DNA from: Sipunculus nudus
Lineage: Eukaryota > Annelida > Sipuncula > Golfingiida > Sipunculidae
Length of the DNA: 64,000 nucleotides
Direction: 5' to 3'
Assembly: GCA_026874595.1 (NCBI GenBank)
Contig: CM049319.1
Coordinates: forward strand, 39,563,473-39,627,472
The notes under the pieces are model-generated. The model had not been told where the DNA came from, did not search any database, and was given only the letters and a program-made list of their open reading frames with translations. A program made the position numbers and the translations under genes. Shown here in pieces: positions 12,765 to 25,131 of the stretch. Position 1 is the first letter of the stretch. Every line of letters starts with the position of its first letter.

Positions 12765-14428
12765 TGTTCTGTACACATGGCTTACATACCTTGGTTTGTT
12801 CTGTACATATGGCTTACATACCTTGGTTTGTTCTGTACACATGGCTTACATACCTTGGTTTGTTCTGTACACATGGCTTACATACCTTGGTTTGTTCTGT
12901 ACACATGGCTCACATACCTTGGTTTGTTCTGAACACATGGCTCACATACCTTGGTTTGTTCGGTACACCTGGCTCACATACCTTGGTTTGTTCTGTACAC
13001 ATGGCTTACATACCTTGGTTTGTTCGGTACACATGGCTTACATACCTAGGTTTGTTCGGTACACATGGCTTACATACCTTGGTTTCTTCTGTACACATGG
13101 CTCACATACCTTGGTTTGTTCTGTACACATGGCTCACATACCTTGGTTTGTTCGGTACACCTGGCTCACATACCTTGGTTTGTTCTGTACACATGGCTTA
13201 CATACCTTGGTTTGTTCTGTACACATGGCTTACATACCTTGGTTTGTTCTGTACACATGGCTTACATACCTTGGTTTGTTCGGTACACATGGCTTACATA
13301 CCTTGGTTTGTTCTGTACACATGGCTTACATACCTTGCTTTGATCGGTACACATGGCTCACATACCTTGGTTTGTTCTGTACACATGGCTCACATACCTT
13401 GGTTTGTTCTGTACATAAGGCTTACATACCTTGGATTGTTCGGTACACATGGCTTACATACCTTGGTTTGTTCTGTACACATGGCTTACATACCTTGGTT
13501 TGTTCGGTACACATGGCTTACATACCTTGGTTTGTTCTGTACACATCGCTTACATACCTTGCTTTACTCGGTACACATGGCTCACATACCTAGGTTTGTT
13601 CTGTACACATGGCTCACATACCTTGGTTTGTTCTGTGCATAAGGCTTACATACCTTGGTTTGTTCAGTACACATGGCTTACATACCTTGGTTTGTTCTGT
13701 ACACATGGCTTACCTGCCTTGGTTTGTTCTGTACACATGGCTTACATACATTGGTTTGTTCTGTACACATGGTCTACATACCTTGGTTTGTTATGTACAC
13801 ATGGCTTACATACATTGGTTTGTTCTGTACACATGGTCTACATACCTTGGTTTGTTCTGTACACATGGCTTACATACTTTGGTTTGTTCGGTACACAGGG
13901 CACACATACCTTGGTTTGTTCTGTATACATGGCTTACATACCTTGCTTTGATCGGTACACATGGCTCACATACCTTGGTTTGTTCTGTACACATGGCTTA
14001 CAAACCTTGGTTTGTTCTGTACACATGGCTTACATACCTTGGTTTGTTCTGTACACATGGCGTACATACCTTGGTTTGTTCTGTACACATGGCTCACATA
14101 CCTTGGTTTGTTCTGTACACATGGCTCACATACCTTGGTTTGTTCGGTACACATGGCTCACATACCTTGGTTTGTTCGGTACACATGGCTCACATACCTT
14201 GGTTTGTTCGGTACACATGGCTCACATACCTTGGTTTGTTCGGTACACATGGCTCACATACCTTGGTTTGTTCGGTAAACATGGCTTACATACCTTGGTT
14301 TGTTCTGTATGAAAGGCTTACATAACTTGGTTTGTTCTGTACACATGGCTTACATACCTTGGTTTGTTCTGTACACATGGCTTACATACCTTGCTTTGAT
14401 CGGTACACATGGCTCACATACCTTGGTT
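12765..14428 (+). repeat. 52-monomer tandem duplication, copy 1
   Basis: Landmarks recur 1664 bp downstream (exactly 52 monomers): CTGTACATAT at 12801 and 14465, CTGTGCATAAGG near 13631 and 15295, TTATGTACAC near 13791 and 15455, and the anchor at 14307 and 15971. The first copy differs by CATAACTTGG after its anchor. Inside each copy is a two-monomer duplication of the CATACATTGG plus GGTCTAC pair, 64 bp apart (CATACA at about 13745 and 13809). Confidence 0.8.
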
Positions 14429-16092
14429 TGTTCTGTACACATGGCTTACATACCTTGGTTTGTTCTGTACATATGGCTTACATACCTTGGTTTGTTCTGT
14501 ACACATGGCTTACATACCTTGGTTTGTTCTGTACACATGGCTTACATACCTTGGTTTGTTCTGTACACATGGCTCACATACCTTGGTTTGTTCTGAACAC
14601 ATGGCTCACATACCTTGGTTTGTTCGGTACACCTGGCTCACATACCTTGGTTTGTTCTGTACACATGGCTTACATACCTTGGTTTGTTCGGTACACATGG
14701 CTTACATACCTAGGTTTGTTCGGTACACATGGCTTACATACCTTGGTTTCTTCTGTACACATGGCTCACATACCTTGGTTTGTTCTGTACACATGGCTCA
14801 CATACCTTGGTTTGTTCGGTACACCTGGCTCACATACCTTGGTTTGTTCTGTACACATGGCTTACATACCTTGGTTTGTTCTGTACACATGGCTTACATA
14901 CCTTGGTTTGTTCTGTACACATGGCTTACATACCTTGGTTTGTTCGGTACACATGGCTTACATACCTTGGTTTGTTCTGTACACATGGCTTACATACCTT
15001 GCTTTGATCGGTACACATGGCTCACATACCTTGGTTTGTTCTGTACACATGGCTCACATACCTTGGTTTGTTCTGTACATAAGGCTTACATACCTTGGAT
15101 TGTTCGGTACACATGGCTTACATACCTTGGTTTGTTCTGTACACATGGCTTACATACCTTGGTCTGTTCGGTACACATGGCTTACATACCTTGGTTTGTT
15201 CTGTTCACATCGCTTACATACCTTGCTTTACTCGGTACACATGGCTCACATACCTAGGTTTGTTCTGTACACATGGCTCACATACCTTGGTTTGTTCTGT
15301 GCATAAGGCTTACATACCTTGGTTTGTTCAGTACACATGGCTTACATACCTTGGTTTGTTCTGTACACATGGCTTACCTGCCTTGGTTTGTTCTGTACAC
15401 ATGGCTTACATACATTGGTTTGTTCTGTACACATGGTCTACATACCTTGGTTTGTTATGTACACATGGCTTACATACATTGGTTTGTTCTGTACACATGG
15501 TCTACATACCTTGGTTTGTTCTGTACACATGGCTTACATACTTTGGTTTGTTCGGTACACAGGGCACACATACCTTGGTTTGTTCTGTATACATGGCTTA
15601 CATACCTTGCTTTGATCGGTACACATGGCTCACATACCTTGGTTTGTTCTGTACACATGGCTTACAAACCTTGGTTTGTTCTGTACACATGGCTTACATA
15701 CCTTGGTTTGTTCTGTACACATGGCGTACATACCTTGGTTTGTTCTGTACACATGGCTCACATACCTTGGTTTGTTCTGTACACATGGCTCACATACCTT
15801 GGTTTGTTCGGTACACATGGCTCACATACCTTGGTTTGTTCGGTACACATGGCTCACATACCTTGGTTTGTTCGGTACACATGGCTCACATACCTTGGTT
15901 TGTTCGGTACACATGGCTCACATACCTTGGTTTGTTCGGTAAACATGGCTTACATACCTTGGTTTGTTCTGTATGAAAGGCTTACATACCTTGGTTTGTT
16001 CTGTACACATGGCTTACATACCTTGGTTTGTTCTGTACACATGGCTTACATACCTTGCTTTGATCGGTACACATGGCTCACATACCTTGGTT
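14429..16092 (+). repeat. 52-monomer tandem duplication, copy 2
   Basis: This is the downstream partner of 12765-14428. It has the same CTGTGCATAAGG and paired GGTCTAC monomers. The copies part at about 14428/16092, where a GCTTAC monomer in the first corresponds to a GCTCAC monomer here. Its sequence also forms the left part of the longer block S that returns near 30 kb and 35 kb. Confidence 0.8.
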
Positions 16093-18970
16093 TGTTCTGT
16101 ACACATGGCTCACATACCTTGGTTTGTTCTGTACACAAGGCTTACATACCTTGGTTTGTTCGGTACACATGGCTTACATTCCTTGATTTATTCTGTACAC
16201 ATGGCTCACATACCTTGGTTTGTTCTGTACATAGGCTTACATACCTTGGTTTCTTCGGTACACATTGCTTACTTACCTTGGTTTGTTCTGTATTCATGGC
16301 TCACATACCTTGGTTTGTTCTGTACACATGGCTCACATACCTTGGTTGGTTCTGTACACATGGCTTACATACCTTGCTTTGACCGGTACACATGGCTCAC
16401 ATACCTTGGTTTATTCTGTACACATGGCTTACATACCTTGGTTTGTTCTGTACACATGGCTAACATACCTTGGTTTGTTCTGTACACATGGCTCACATAC
16501 CTTGGTTTGTTCGGTACACATTGCTTACATACCTTGGTTTGTTCTGTATTCATGGCTCACATACCTTGGTTTGTTCTGTACACATGGCTCACATACCTTG
16601 GTTGGTTCTGTACACATGGCTTACATACCTTGCTTTGACCGGTACACATGGCTCACATACCTTGGTTTATTCTGTACACATGGCTTACATACCTTGGTTT
16701 GTTCTGTACACATGGCTAACATACCTTGGTTTGTTCTGTATACATGGCTCACATACCTTGGTTTGTTCTGTACACATGGCTCACATACCTTGGTTTGTTC
16801 TGTACATAAGGCTTACATACCTTGGTTTGTTCGGTACACATGGCTTACATACCTTGGTTTGTTCTGTATACATGGCTTACATACCTTGCTTTGATCGGTA
16901 CACATGGCTCACATACCTTGGTTTGTTCTGTACACATGGCTCACATACCTTGGTTTGTTCTGTACATAAGGTTTACATACCTTGGTTTGTTCGGTACACA
17001 TGGCTTACATACCTTGGTTTGTTCTGTATACATGGCTCACATACCTTGGTTTGTTCTGTACACATGGCTCACATACCTTGGTTTGTTCTGTATATAAGGC
17101 TTACATACCTTGGTTTGTTCGGTACACATGGCCCACATATCTTGGTTTGTTCTGTACACATGGCTTACATACCTTGGTTTGTTCTGAACACATGGCTTAT
17201 ATACCTTGGTTTGTTCTGTACATATGGCTTACATACCTTGGTTTGTTCTGTACACATGGCTCACATACCTTGGTTTGTTCTGTACACATGGCTCACATAC
17301 CTTGGTTTGTTCTGTACACATGGCTCACATACCTTGGTTTGTTCTGTACACATGGCTTACATACCTTGGTTTGATCGGTACACATGGCTTACATACCTTG
17401 GTTTGTTCGGTACACCTGGCTCACATACCTTGGTTTGTTCTGTACAAATGGCTTACATACCTTGGTTTGTTCTGTACACATGGCTTACATACCTTGGTTT
17501 GTTCTGTACACATGGCTTACATACCTTGGTTTGTTCTGTACACATGGCTTACATACCTTGGTTTGTTCTGTACACATGGCTTACATACCTTGGTTTTTTC
17601 GGTACACATGGCTTACATACCTTGGTTTGTTCTGTACACATGGCTTACATACCTTGCTTTGATCGGTACACATGGCTCACATACCTTGGTTTGTTCTGTA
17701 CACATGGCTCACATACCTTGGTTTGTTCTGTACATAAGGCTTACATACCTTGGTTTGTTCAGTACACATGGCTTACATACCTTGGTTTGTTCTGTACACA
17801 TGGCTTACCTGCCTTGATTTGTTCTGTACACATGGCTTACATACATTGGTTTGTTCTGTACACATGGTCTACATACCTTGGTTTGTTCTGTACACATGGC
17901 TTACATACTTTGGTTTGTTCGGTACACAGGGCTCACATACCTTGGTTTGTTCAGTATACATGGCTTACATACCTTGTTTTGATCGGTACACATGGCTCAC
18001 ATACCTTGGTTTGTTCTGTACACATGGCTTACATACCTTGGTTTGTTCTGTACACATGGCTTACATACCTTGGTTTGTTCTGTACACATGGCGTACATAC
18101 CTTGGTTTGTTCTGTACACATGGCTCACATACCTTGGTTTGTTCTGTACACATGGCTCACATACATTGGTTTGTTCGGTACACGTGGCTCACATACCTTG
18201 GTTTGTTCGGTACACATGGCTCACATACCTTGGTTTGTTCGGTACACATGGTTCACATACCTTGGTTTGTTCGGTACACATGGCTCACATACCTTGGTTT
18301 GTTCGATAAACATGGCTTACATACCTTGGTTTGTTCTGTATGAAAGGCTTACATACCTTGGTTTGTTCTGTACACATGGCTTACATACCTTGGTTTGTTC
18401 TGTACACATGGCTTACATACCTTGCTTTGATCGGTACACATGGCTCACATACCTTGGTTTGTTCTGTACACATGGCTCACATACCTTGGTTTGTTCTGTA
18501 CATAAGGCTTACATACCTTGGTTTGTTCGGTACACATGGCTTACATACCTTGATTTATTCTGTACACATGGCTCACATAAATTGGTTTGTTCTGTACATA
18601 AGGCTTACATACCTTGGTTTGTTCGGTACACATGGCTTACATACCTTGGTTTGTTCTGTATTCATGGCTCACATACCTTGGTTTGTTCTGTACACATGGC
18701 TCACATACCTTGGTTGGTTCTGTACACATAGCTTACATACCTTGCTTTGACCGGTACACATGGCTCACATACCTTGGTTTATTCTGTACACATGGCTTAC
18801 CTACCTTGGTTTGTTCTGTACACATGGCTAACATACCTTGGTTTGTTCTGTATACATGGCTCACATACCTTGGTTTGTTCTGTACACATGGCTCACATAC
18901 CTTGGTTTGTTCTGTACACATGGCTTACATACCTTGCTTTCATCGGTACACATGGCTCACATACCTTGGT
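14433..18970 (+). repeat. Higher-order block S, distant copy
   Basis: The variant order matches 30110-34720 (shift 15677, becoming 15709 after one inserted monomer near 17.6-17.75 kb) and 34781-39327 (shift 20316). Landmarks include the CATAGGC deletion monomer at 16233, CATTGCTTAC near 16263 and 16518, GGCCCACATAT near 17128, and the anchors at 15971 and 18338. This copy lies about 16 kb from the adjacent pair, so the block has been moved or copied over distance and not only amplified in place. Confidence 0.8.
16231..16234 (+). other. One-base deletion, class b (copy 1)
   Basis: ACATAAGGC has become ACATAGGC. The change is inside block S. Confidence 0.95.
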
Positions 18971-20702
18971 TTGTTCTGTACACATGGCTCACATACCTTG
19001 GTTTGTTCTGTACATAAGGCTTACATACCTTGGTTTGTTCGGTACACATGGCTTACATACCTTGGTTTGTTCTGTATACCTGGCTCATATACCTTGGTTT
19101 GTTCTGTACACATGGCTCACATACCTTGGTTTGTTCTGTATATAAGGCTTACATACCTTGGTTTGTTCGGTACACCTGGCTCACATACCTTGGTTTGTTA
19201 TGTATACATGGCTCACATACCTTGCTTTGTTCTGTACACATGGCTTACATACCTTGGTTTGTTCTGTACACATGGCTTACATACCTTGGTTTGTTCTGTA
19301 CACATGGCTTACATACCTTGGTTTGTTCTGTACACATGGCTTACATACCTTGGTTTGTTCTGTACACATGGCTTACATACCTTGGTTTGTTCTGTACACA
19401 TGGCTCACATACCTTGGTTTGTTCTGAACACATGGCTCACATACCTTGGTTTGTTCGGTACACCTGGCTCACATACCTTGGTTTGTTCTGTACACATGGC
19501 TTACATACCTTGGTTTGTTCGGTACACATGGCTTACATACCTAGGTTTGTTCGGTACACATGGCTTACATACCTTGGTTTCTTCTGTACACATGGCTCAC
19601 ATACCTTGGTTTGTTCTGTACACATGGCTCACATACCTTGGTTTGTTCGGTACACCTGGCTCACATACCTTGGTTTGTTCTGTACACATGGCTTACATAC
19701 CTTGGTTTGTTCTGTACACATGGCTTACATACCTTGGTTTGTTCTGTACACATGGCTTACATACCTTGGTTTGTTCGGTACACATGGCTTACATACCTTG
19801 GTTTGTTCTGTACACATGGCTTACATACCTTGCTTTGATCGGTACACATGGCTCACATACCTTGGTTTGTTCTGTACACATGGCTCACATACCTTGGTTT
19901 GTTCTGTACATAAGGCTTACATACCTTGGATTGTTCGGTACACATGGCTTACATACCTTGGTTTGTTCGGTACACATGGCTTACATACCTTGGTTTGTTC
20001 TGTACACATGGCTTACATACCTTGCTTTGATCGGTACACATGGCTCACATACCTTGGTTTGTTCTGTACACATGGCTCACATACCTTGGTTTGTTCTGTA
20101 CATAAGGCTTACATACCTTGGTTTGTTCGGTACACATGGCTTACATACCTTGATTTATTCTGTACACATGGCTCACATAAATTGGTTTGTTCTGTACATA
20201 AGGCTTACATACCTTGGTTTGTTCGGTACACATGGCTTACATACCTTGGTTTGTTCTGTATTCATGCCTCACATACCTTGGTTTGTTCTGTACACATGGC
20301 TCACATACCTTGGTTGGTTCTGTACACATGGCTTACATACCTTGGTTTGTTCTGTACACATGGCTTACATACCTTGGTTTGTTCTGAACACATGGCTTAT
20401 ATACCTTGGTTTGTTCTGTACATATGGCTTACATACCTTGGTTTGTTCTGTACACATGGCTCACATACCTTGGTTTGTTCTGTACACATGGCTCACATAC
20501 CTTGGTTTGTTCTGTACACATGGCTCACATACCTTGGTTTGTTCTGTACACATGGCTTACATACCTTGGTTTGATCGGTACACATGGCTTACATACCTTG
20601 GTTTGTTCGGTACACCTGGCTCACATACCTTGGTTTGTTCTGTACAAATGGCTTACATACCTTGGTTTGTTCTGTACACATGGCTTACATACCTTGGTTT
20701 GT
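17503..20702 (+). repeat. 100-monomer tandem duplication repeated in the second long repeat
   Basis: The 3200-bp spacing seen at 5473-11256 occurs again. Anchors at 18338 and 21538 are 3200 bp apart, as are TTTTTTCGG near 17593 and 20793. The whole stretch 5473-11256 matches 17503-23286 at a shift of 12030, so the tandem pair was copied as a unit. Confidence 0.78.
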
Positions 20703-22419
20703 TCTGTACACATGGCTTACATACCTTGGTTTGTTCTGTACACATGGCTTACATACCTTGGTTTGTTCTGTACACATGGCTTACATACCTTGGTTTTTTC
20801 GGTACACATGGCTTACATACCTTGGTTTGTTCTGTACACATGGCTTACATACCTTGCTTTGATCGGTACACATGGCTCACATACCTTGGTTTGTTCTGTA
20901 CACATGGCTCACATACCTTGGTTTGTTCTGTACATAAGGCTTACATACCTTGGTTTGTTCAGTACACATGGCTTACATACCTTGGTTTGTTCTGTACACA
21001 TGGCTTACCTGCCTTGATTTGTTCTGTACACATGGCTTACATACATTGGTTTGTTCTGTACACATGGTCTACATACCTTGGTTTGTTCTGTACACATGGC
21101 TTACATACTTTGGTTTGTTCGGTACACAGGGCTCACATACCTTGGTTTGTTCAGTATACATGGCTTACATACCTTGTTTTGATCGGTACACATGGCTCAC
21201 ATACCTTGGTTTGTTCTGTACACATGGCTTACATACCTTGGTTTGTTCTGTACACATGGCTTACATACCTTGGTTTGTTCTGTACACATGGCGTACATAC
21301 CTTGGTTTGTTCTGTACACATGGCTCACATACCTTGGTTTGTTCTGTACACATGGCTCACATACATTGGTTTGTTCGGTACACGTGGCTCACATACCTTG
21401 GTTTGTTCGGTACACATGGCTCACATACCTTGGTTTGTTCGGTACACATGGTTCACATACCTTGGTTTGTTCGGTACACATGGCTCACATACCTTGGTTT
21501 GTTCGATAAACATGGCTTACATACCTTGGTTTGTTCTGTATGAAAGGCTTACATACCTTGGTTTGTTCTGTACACATGGCTTACATACCTTGGTTTGTTC
21601 TGTACACATGGCTTACATACCTTGCTTTGATCGGTACACATGGCTCACATACCTTGGTTTGTTCTGTACACATGGCTCACATACCTTGGTTTGTTCTGTA
21701 CATAAGGCTTACATACCTTGGTTTGTTCGGTACACATGGCTTACATACCTTGATTTATTCTGTACACATGGCTCACATAAATTGGTTTGTTCTGTACATA
21801 AGGCTTACATACCTTGGTTTGTTCGGTACACATGGCTTACATACCTTGGTTTGTTCTGTATTCATGGCTCACATACCTTGGTTTGTTCTGTACACATGGC
21901 TCACATACCTTGGTTGGTTCTGTACACATAGCTTACATACCTTGCTTTGACCGGTACACATGGCTCACATACCTTGGTTTATTCTGTACACATGGCTTAC
22001 CTACCTTGGTTTGTTCTGTACACATGGCTAACATACCTTGGTTTGTTCTGTATACATGGCTCACATACCTTGGTTTGTTCTGTACACATGGCTCACATAC
22101 CTTGGTTTGTTCTGTACACATGGCTTACATACCTTGCTTTCATCGGTACACATGGCTCACATACCTTGGTTTGTTCTGTACACATGGCTCACATACCTTG
22201 GTTTGTTCTGTACATAAGGCTTACATACCTTGGTTTGTTCGGTACACATGGCTTACATACCTTGGTTTGTTCTGTATACCTGGCTCATATACCTTGGTTT
22301 GTTCTGTACACATGGCTCACATACCTTGGTTTGTTCTGTATATAAGGCTTCATTACCTTGGTTTGTTCGGTACACCTGGCTCACATACCTTGGTTTGTTA
22401 TGTATACATGGCTCACATA

Positions 22420-22421
22420 CT
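22420..22421 (+). other. One-base deletion, class a (copy 3)
   Basis: Identical change, 12030 bp after copy 2. The matching position in the third long repeat, near 42480, still has the full-length CATACCTTGC. Confidence 0.95.
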
Positions 22422-23872
22422 TGCTTTGTTCTGTACACATGGCTTACATACCTTGGTTTGTTCTGTACACATGGCTTACATACCTTGGTTTGTTCTGTAC
22501 ACATGGCTTACATACCTTGGTTTGTTCTGTACACATGGCTTACATACCTTGGTTTGTTCTGTACACATGGCTTACATACCTTGGTTTGTTCTGTACACAT
22601 GGCTCACATACCTTGGTTTGTTCTGAACACATGGCTCACATACCTTGGTTTGTTCGGTACACCTGGCTCACATACCTTGGTTTGTTCTGTACACATGGCT
22701 TACATACCTTGGTTTGTTCGGTACACATGGCTTACATACCTAGGTTTGTTCGGTACACATGGCTTACATACCTTGGTTTCTTCTGTACACATGGCTCACA
22801 TACCTTGGTTTGTTCTGTACACATGGCTCACATACCTTGGTTTGTTCGGTACACCTGGCTCACATACCTTGGTTTGTTCTGTACACATGGCTTACATACC
22901 TTGGTTTGTTCTGTACACATGGCTTACATACCTTGGTTTGTTCTGTACACATGGCTTACATACCTTGGTTTGTTCGGTACACATGGCTTACATACCTTGG
23001 TTTGTTCTGTACACATGGCTTACATACCTTGCTTTGATCGGTACACATGGCTCACATACCTTGGTTTGTTCTGTACACATGGCTCACATACCTTGGTTTG
23101 TTCTGTACATAAGGCTTACATACCTTGGATTGTTCGGTACACATGGCTTACATACCTTGGTTTGTTCTGTACACATGGCTTACATACCTTGGTTTGTTCG
23201 GTACACATGGCTTACATACCTTGGTTTGTTCTGTACACATGGCTTACATACCTTGCTTTGATCGGTACACATGGCTCACATACCTTGGTTTGTTCTGTAC
23301 ACATGGCTCACATACCTTGGTTTGTTCTGTACATAAGGCTTACATACCTTGGTTTGTTCGGTACACATGGCTTACATACCTTGATTTATTCTGTACACAT
23401 GGCTCACATAAATTGGTTTGTTCTGTACATAAGGCTTACATACCTTGGTTTGTTCGGTACACATGGCTTACATACCTTGGTTTGTTCTGTATTCATGCCT
23501 CACATACCTTGGTTTGTTCTGTACACATGGCTCACATACCTTGGTTGGTTCTGTACACATGGCTTACATACCTTGGTTTGTTCTGTACACATGGCTTACA
23601 TACCTTGGTTTGTTCTGTACACATGGCGTACATACCTTGGTTTGTTCTGTGCACATGGCTCACATACCTTGGTTTGTTCTGTACACATGGCTCACATACA
23701 TTGGTTTGTTCGGTACACGTGGCTCACATACCTTGGTTTGTTCGGTACACATGGCTCACATACCTTGGTTTGTTCGGTACACATGGTTCACATACCTTGG
23801 TTTGTTCGGTACACATGGCTCACATACCTTGGTTTGTTCGGTAAACATGGCTTACATACCTTGGTTTGTTCT

Positions 23873-23897
23873 GTATGAAAGGCTTACATACTTTGGT
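23873..23897 (+). other. Long-repeat anchor 2
   Basis: Same CATACTTTGG-type anchor as at 4132, 19741 bp later, and followed by block R, which the first one is not. Confidence 0.9.
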
Positions 23898-24728
23898 TTG
23901 TTCTGTACACATGGCTTACATACCTTGGTTTGTTCTGTACACATGGCTTACATACCTTGCTTTGATCGGTACACATGGCTCACATACCTTGGTTTGTTCT
24001 GTACACATGGCTCACATACCTCGGTTTGTTCTGTACATAAGGCTTACATACCTTGGTTTGTTCGGTACACTTGGCTTACATACCTTGATTTATTCTGTAC
24101 ACATGGCTCACATAAATTGGTTTGTTCTGTACATAAGGCTTACATACCTTGGTTTGTTCTGTACACATGGCTTACATACCTTGGTTTGTTCGGTACACAT
24201 GGCTTACATACCTTGGTTTGTTCTGTACACATGGCTTACATACCTTGGTTTGTTCTGTACACATGGCTCACATACCTTGGTTTGTTCTGTACACATGGCT
24301 CACATACCTTGGTTTGTTCGGTACACCTGGCTCACATACCTTGGTTTGTTCTGTACACATGGCTTACATATCTTGGTTTGTTCGGTACACATGGCTTACA
24401 TACCTAGGTTTGTTCGGTACACATGGCTTACATACCTTGGTTTGTTCTGTACACATGGCTCACATACCTTGGTTTGTTCTGTACACATGGCTCACATACC
24501 TTGGTTTGTTCGGTACACCTGGCTCACATACCTTGGTTTGTTCTGTACACATGGCTTACATACCTTGGTTTGTTCTGTACACATGGCTTACATACCTTGG
24601 TTTGTTCTGTACACATGGCTTACATACCTTGGTTTGTTCTGTACACATGGCTTACATACCTTGGTTTGTTCTGTACACATGGCTTACATACCTTGGTTTG
24701 TTCGGTACACATGGCTTACATACCTTGG

Positions 24729-24732
24729 TTTT
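24729..24732 (+). other. One-base insertion, class c (copy 1)
   Basis: GGTTTG has become GGTTTTG, directly before a CTGAACACATGACTT monomer found only in block R. Confidence 0.95.
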
Positions 24733-25120
24733 GTTCTGAACACATGACTTACATACCTTGGTTTGTTCGGTACACATGGCTTACATACCTTGGTTTGTTA
24801 TGTACACATGGCTTACATACCTTGCTTTACTCGGTACACATGGCTCACATACCTAGGTTTGTTCTACACACATGGCTCACATACCTTGATTTGTTCTGTA
24901 CATAAGGCTTACATACCTTGGTTTGTTCAGTACACATGGCTTACATACCTTGGTTTGTTCTGTACACATGGCTTACATACCTTGGTTTGTTCTGTACACA
25001 TGGCTTACATACCTTGCTTTGATCGGTACACATGGCTCACATACCTTGGTTTGTTCTGTACACATGGCTCACATACCTTGGTTTGTTCTGTACATAAGGC
25101 TCACATACCTTGGTTTGTTC

Positions 25121-25131
25121 GGTACCGTGGC
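25121..25131 (+). other. Singleton one-base deletion with GGTACC
   Basis: GGTACACATGGC has become GGTACCGTGGC: a net loss of one base plus a substitution, creating a GGTACC hexamer. It is the only indel class with one copy. The corresponding monomers are missing from R copy 2, and R copy 3 has a normal-length monomer at the equivalent point (about 62941). Confidence 0.9.

Larger units (their letters stand above)
19742..24197 (+). repeat. Blocks P and Q, copy 2 of the long repeat
   Basis: This segment repeats 1-4456 at a constant shift of 19741. That shift is 617 monomers minus the three deletions lying between corresponding points (after 2679, after 10390 and at 16233). Landmarks that align are TTCGATAAAC near 21505, the anchors at 21538 and 23873, the deletion after 22420, and the CATACTTTGG that follows the second anchor. 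From about 20341 onward the same order is seen a third time, starting at 40401. Confidence 0.85.

Noticed and set aside
25121-25126. GGTACC monomer as a functional site
   Set aside because: It is a single mutated monomer with a one-base loss, not shared with the other R copies. It is useful only as a landmark.
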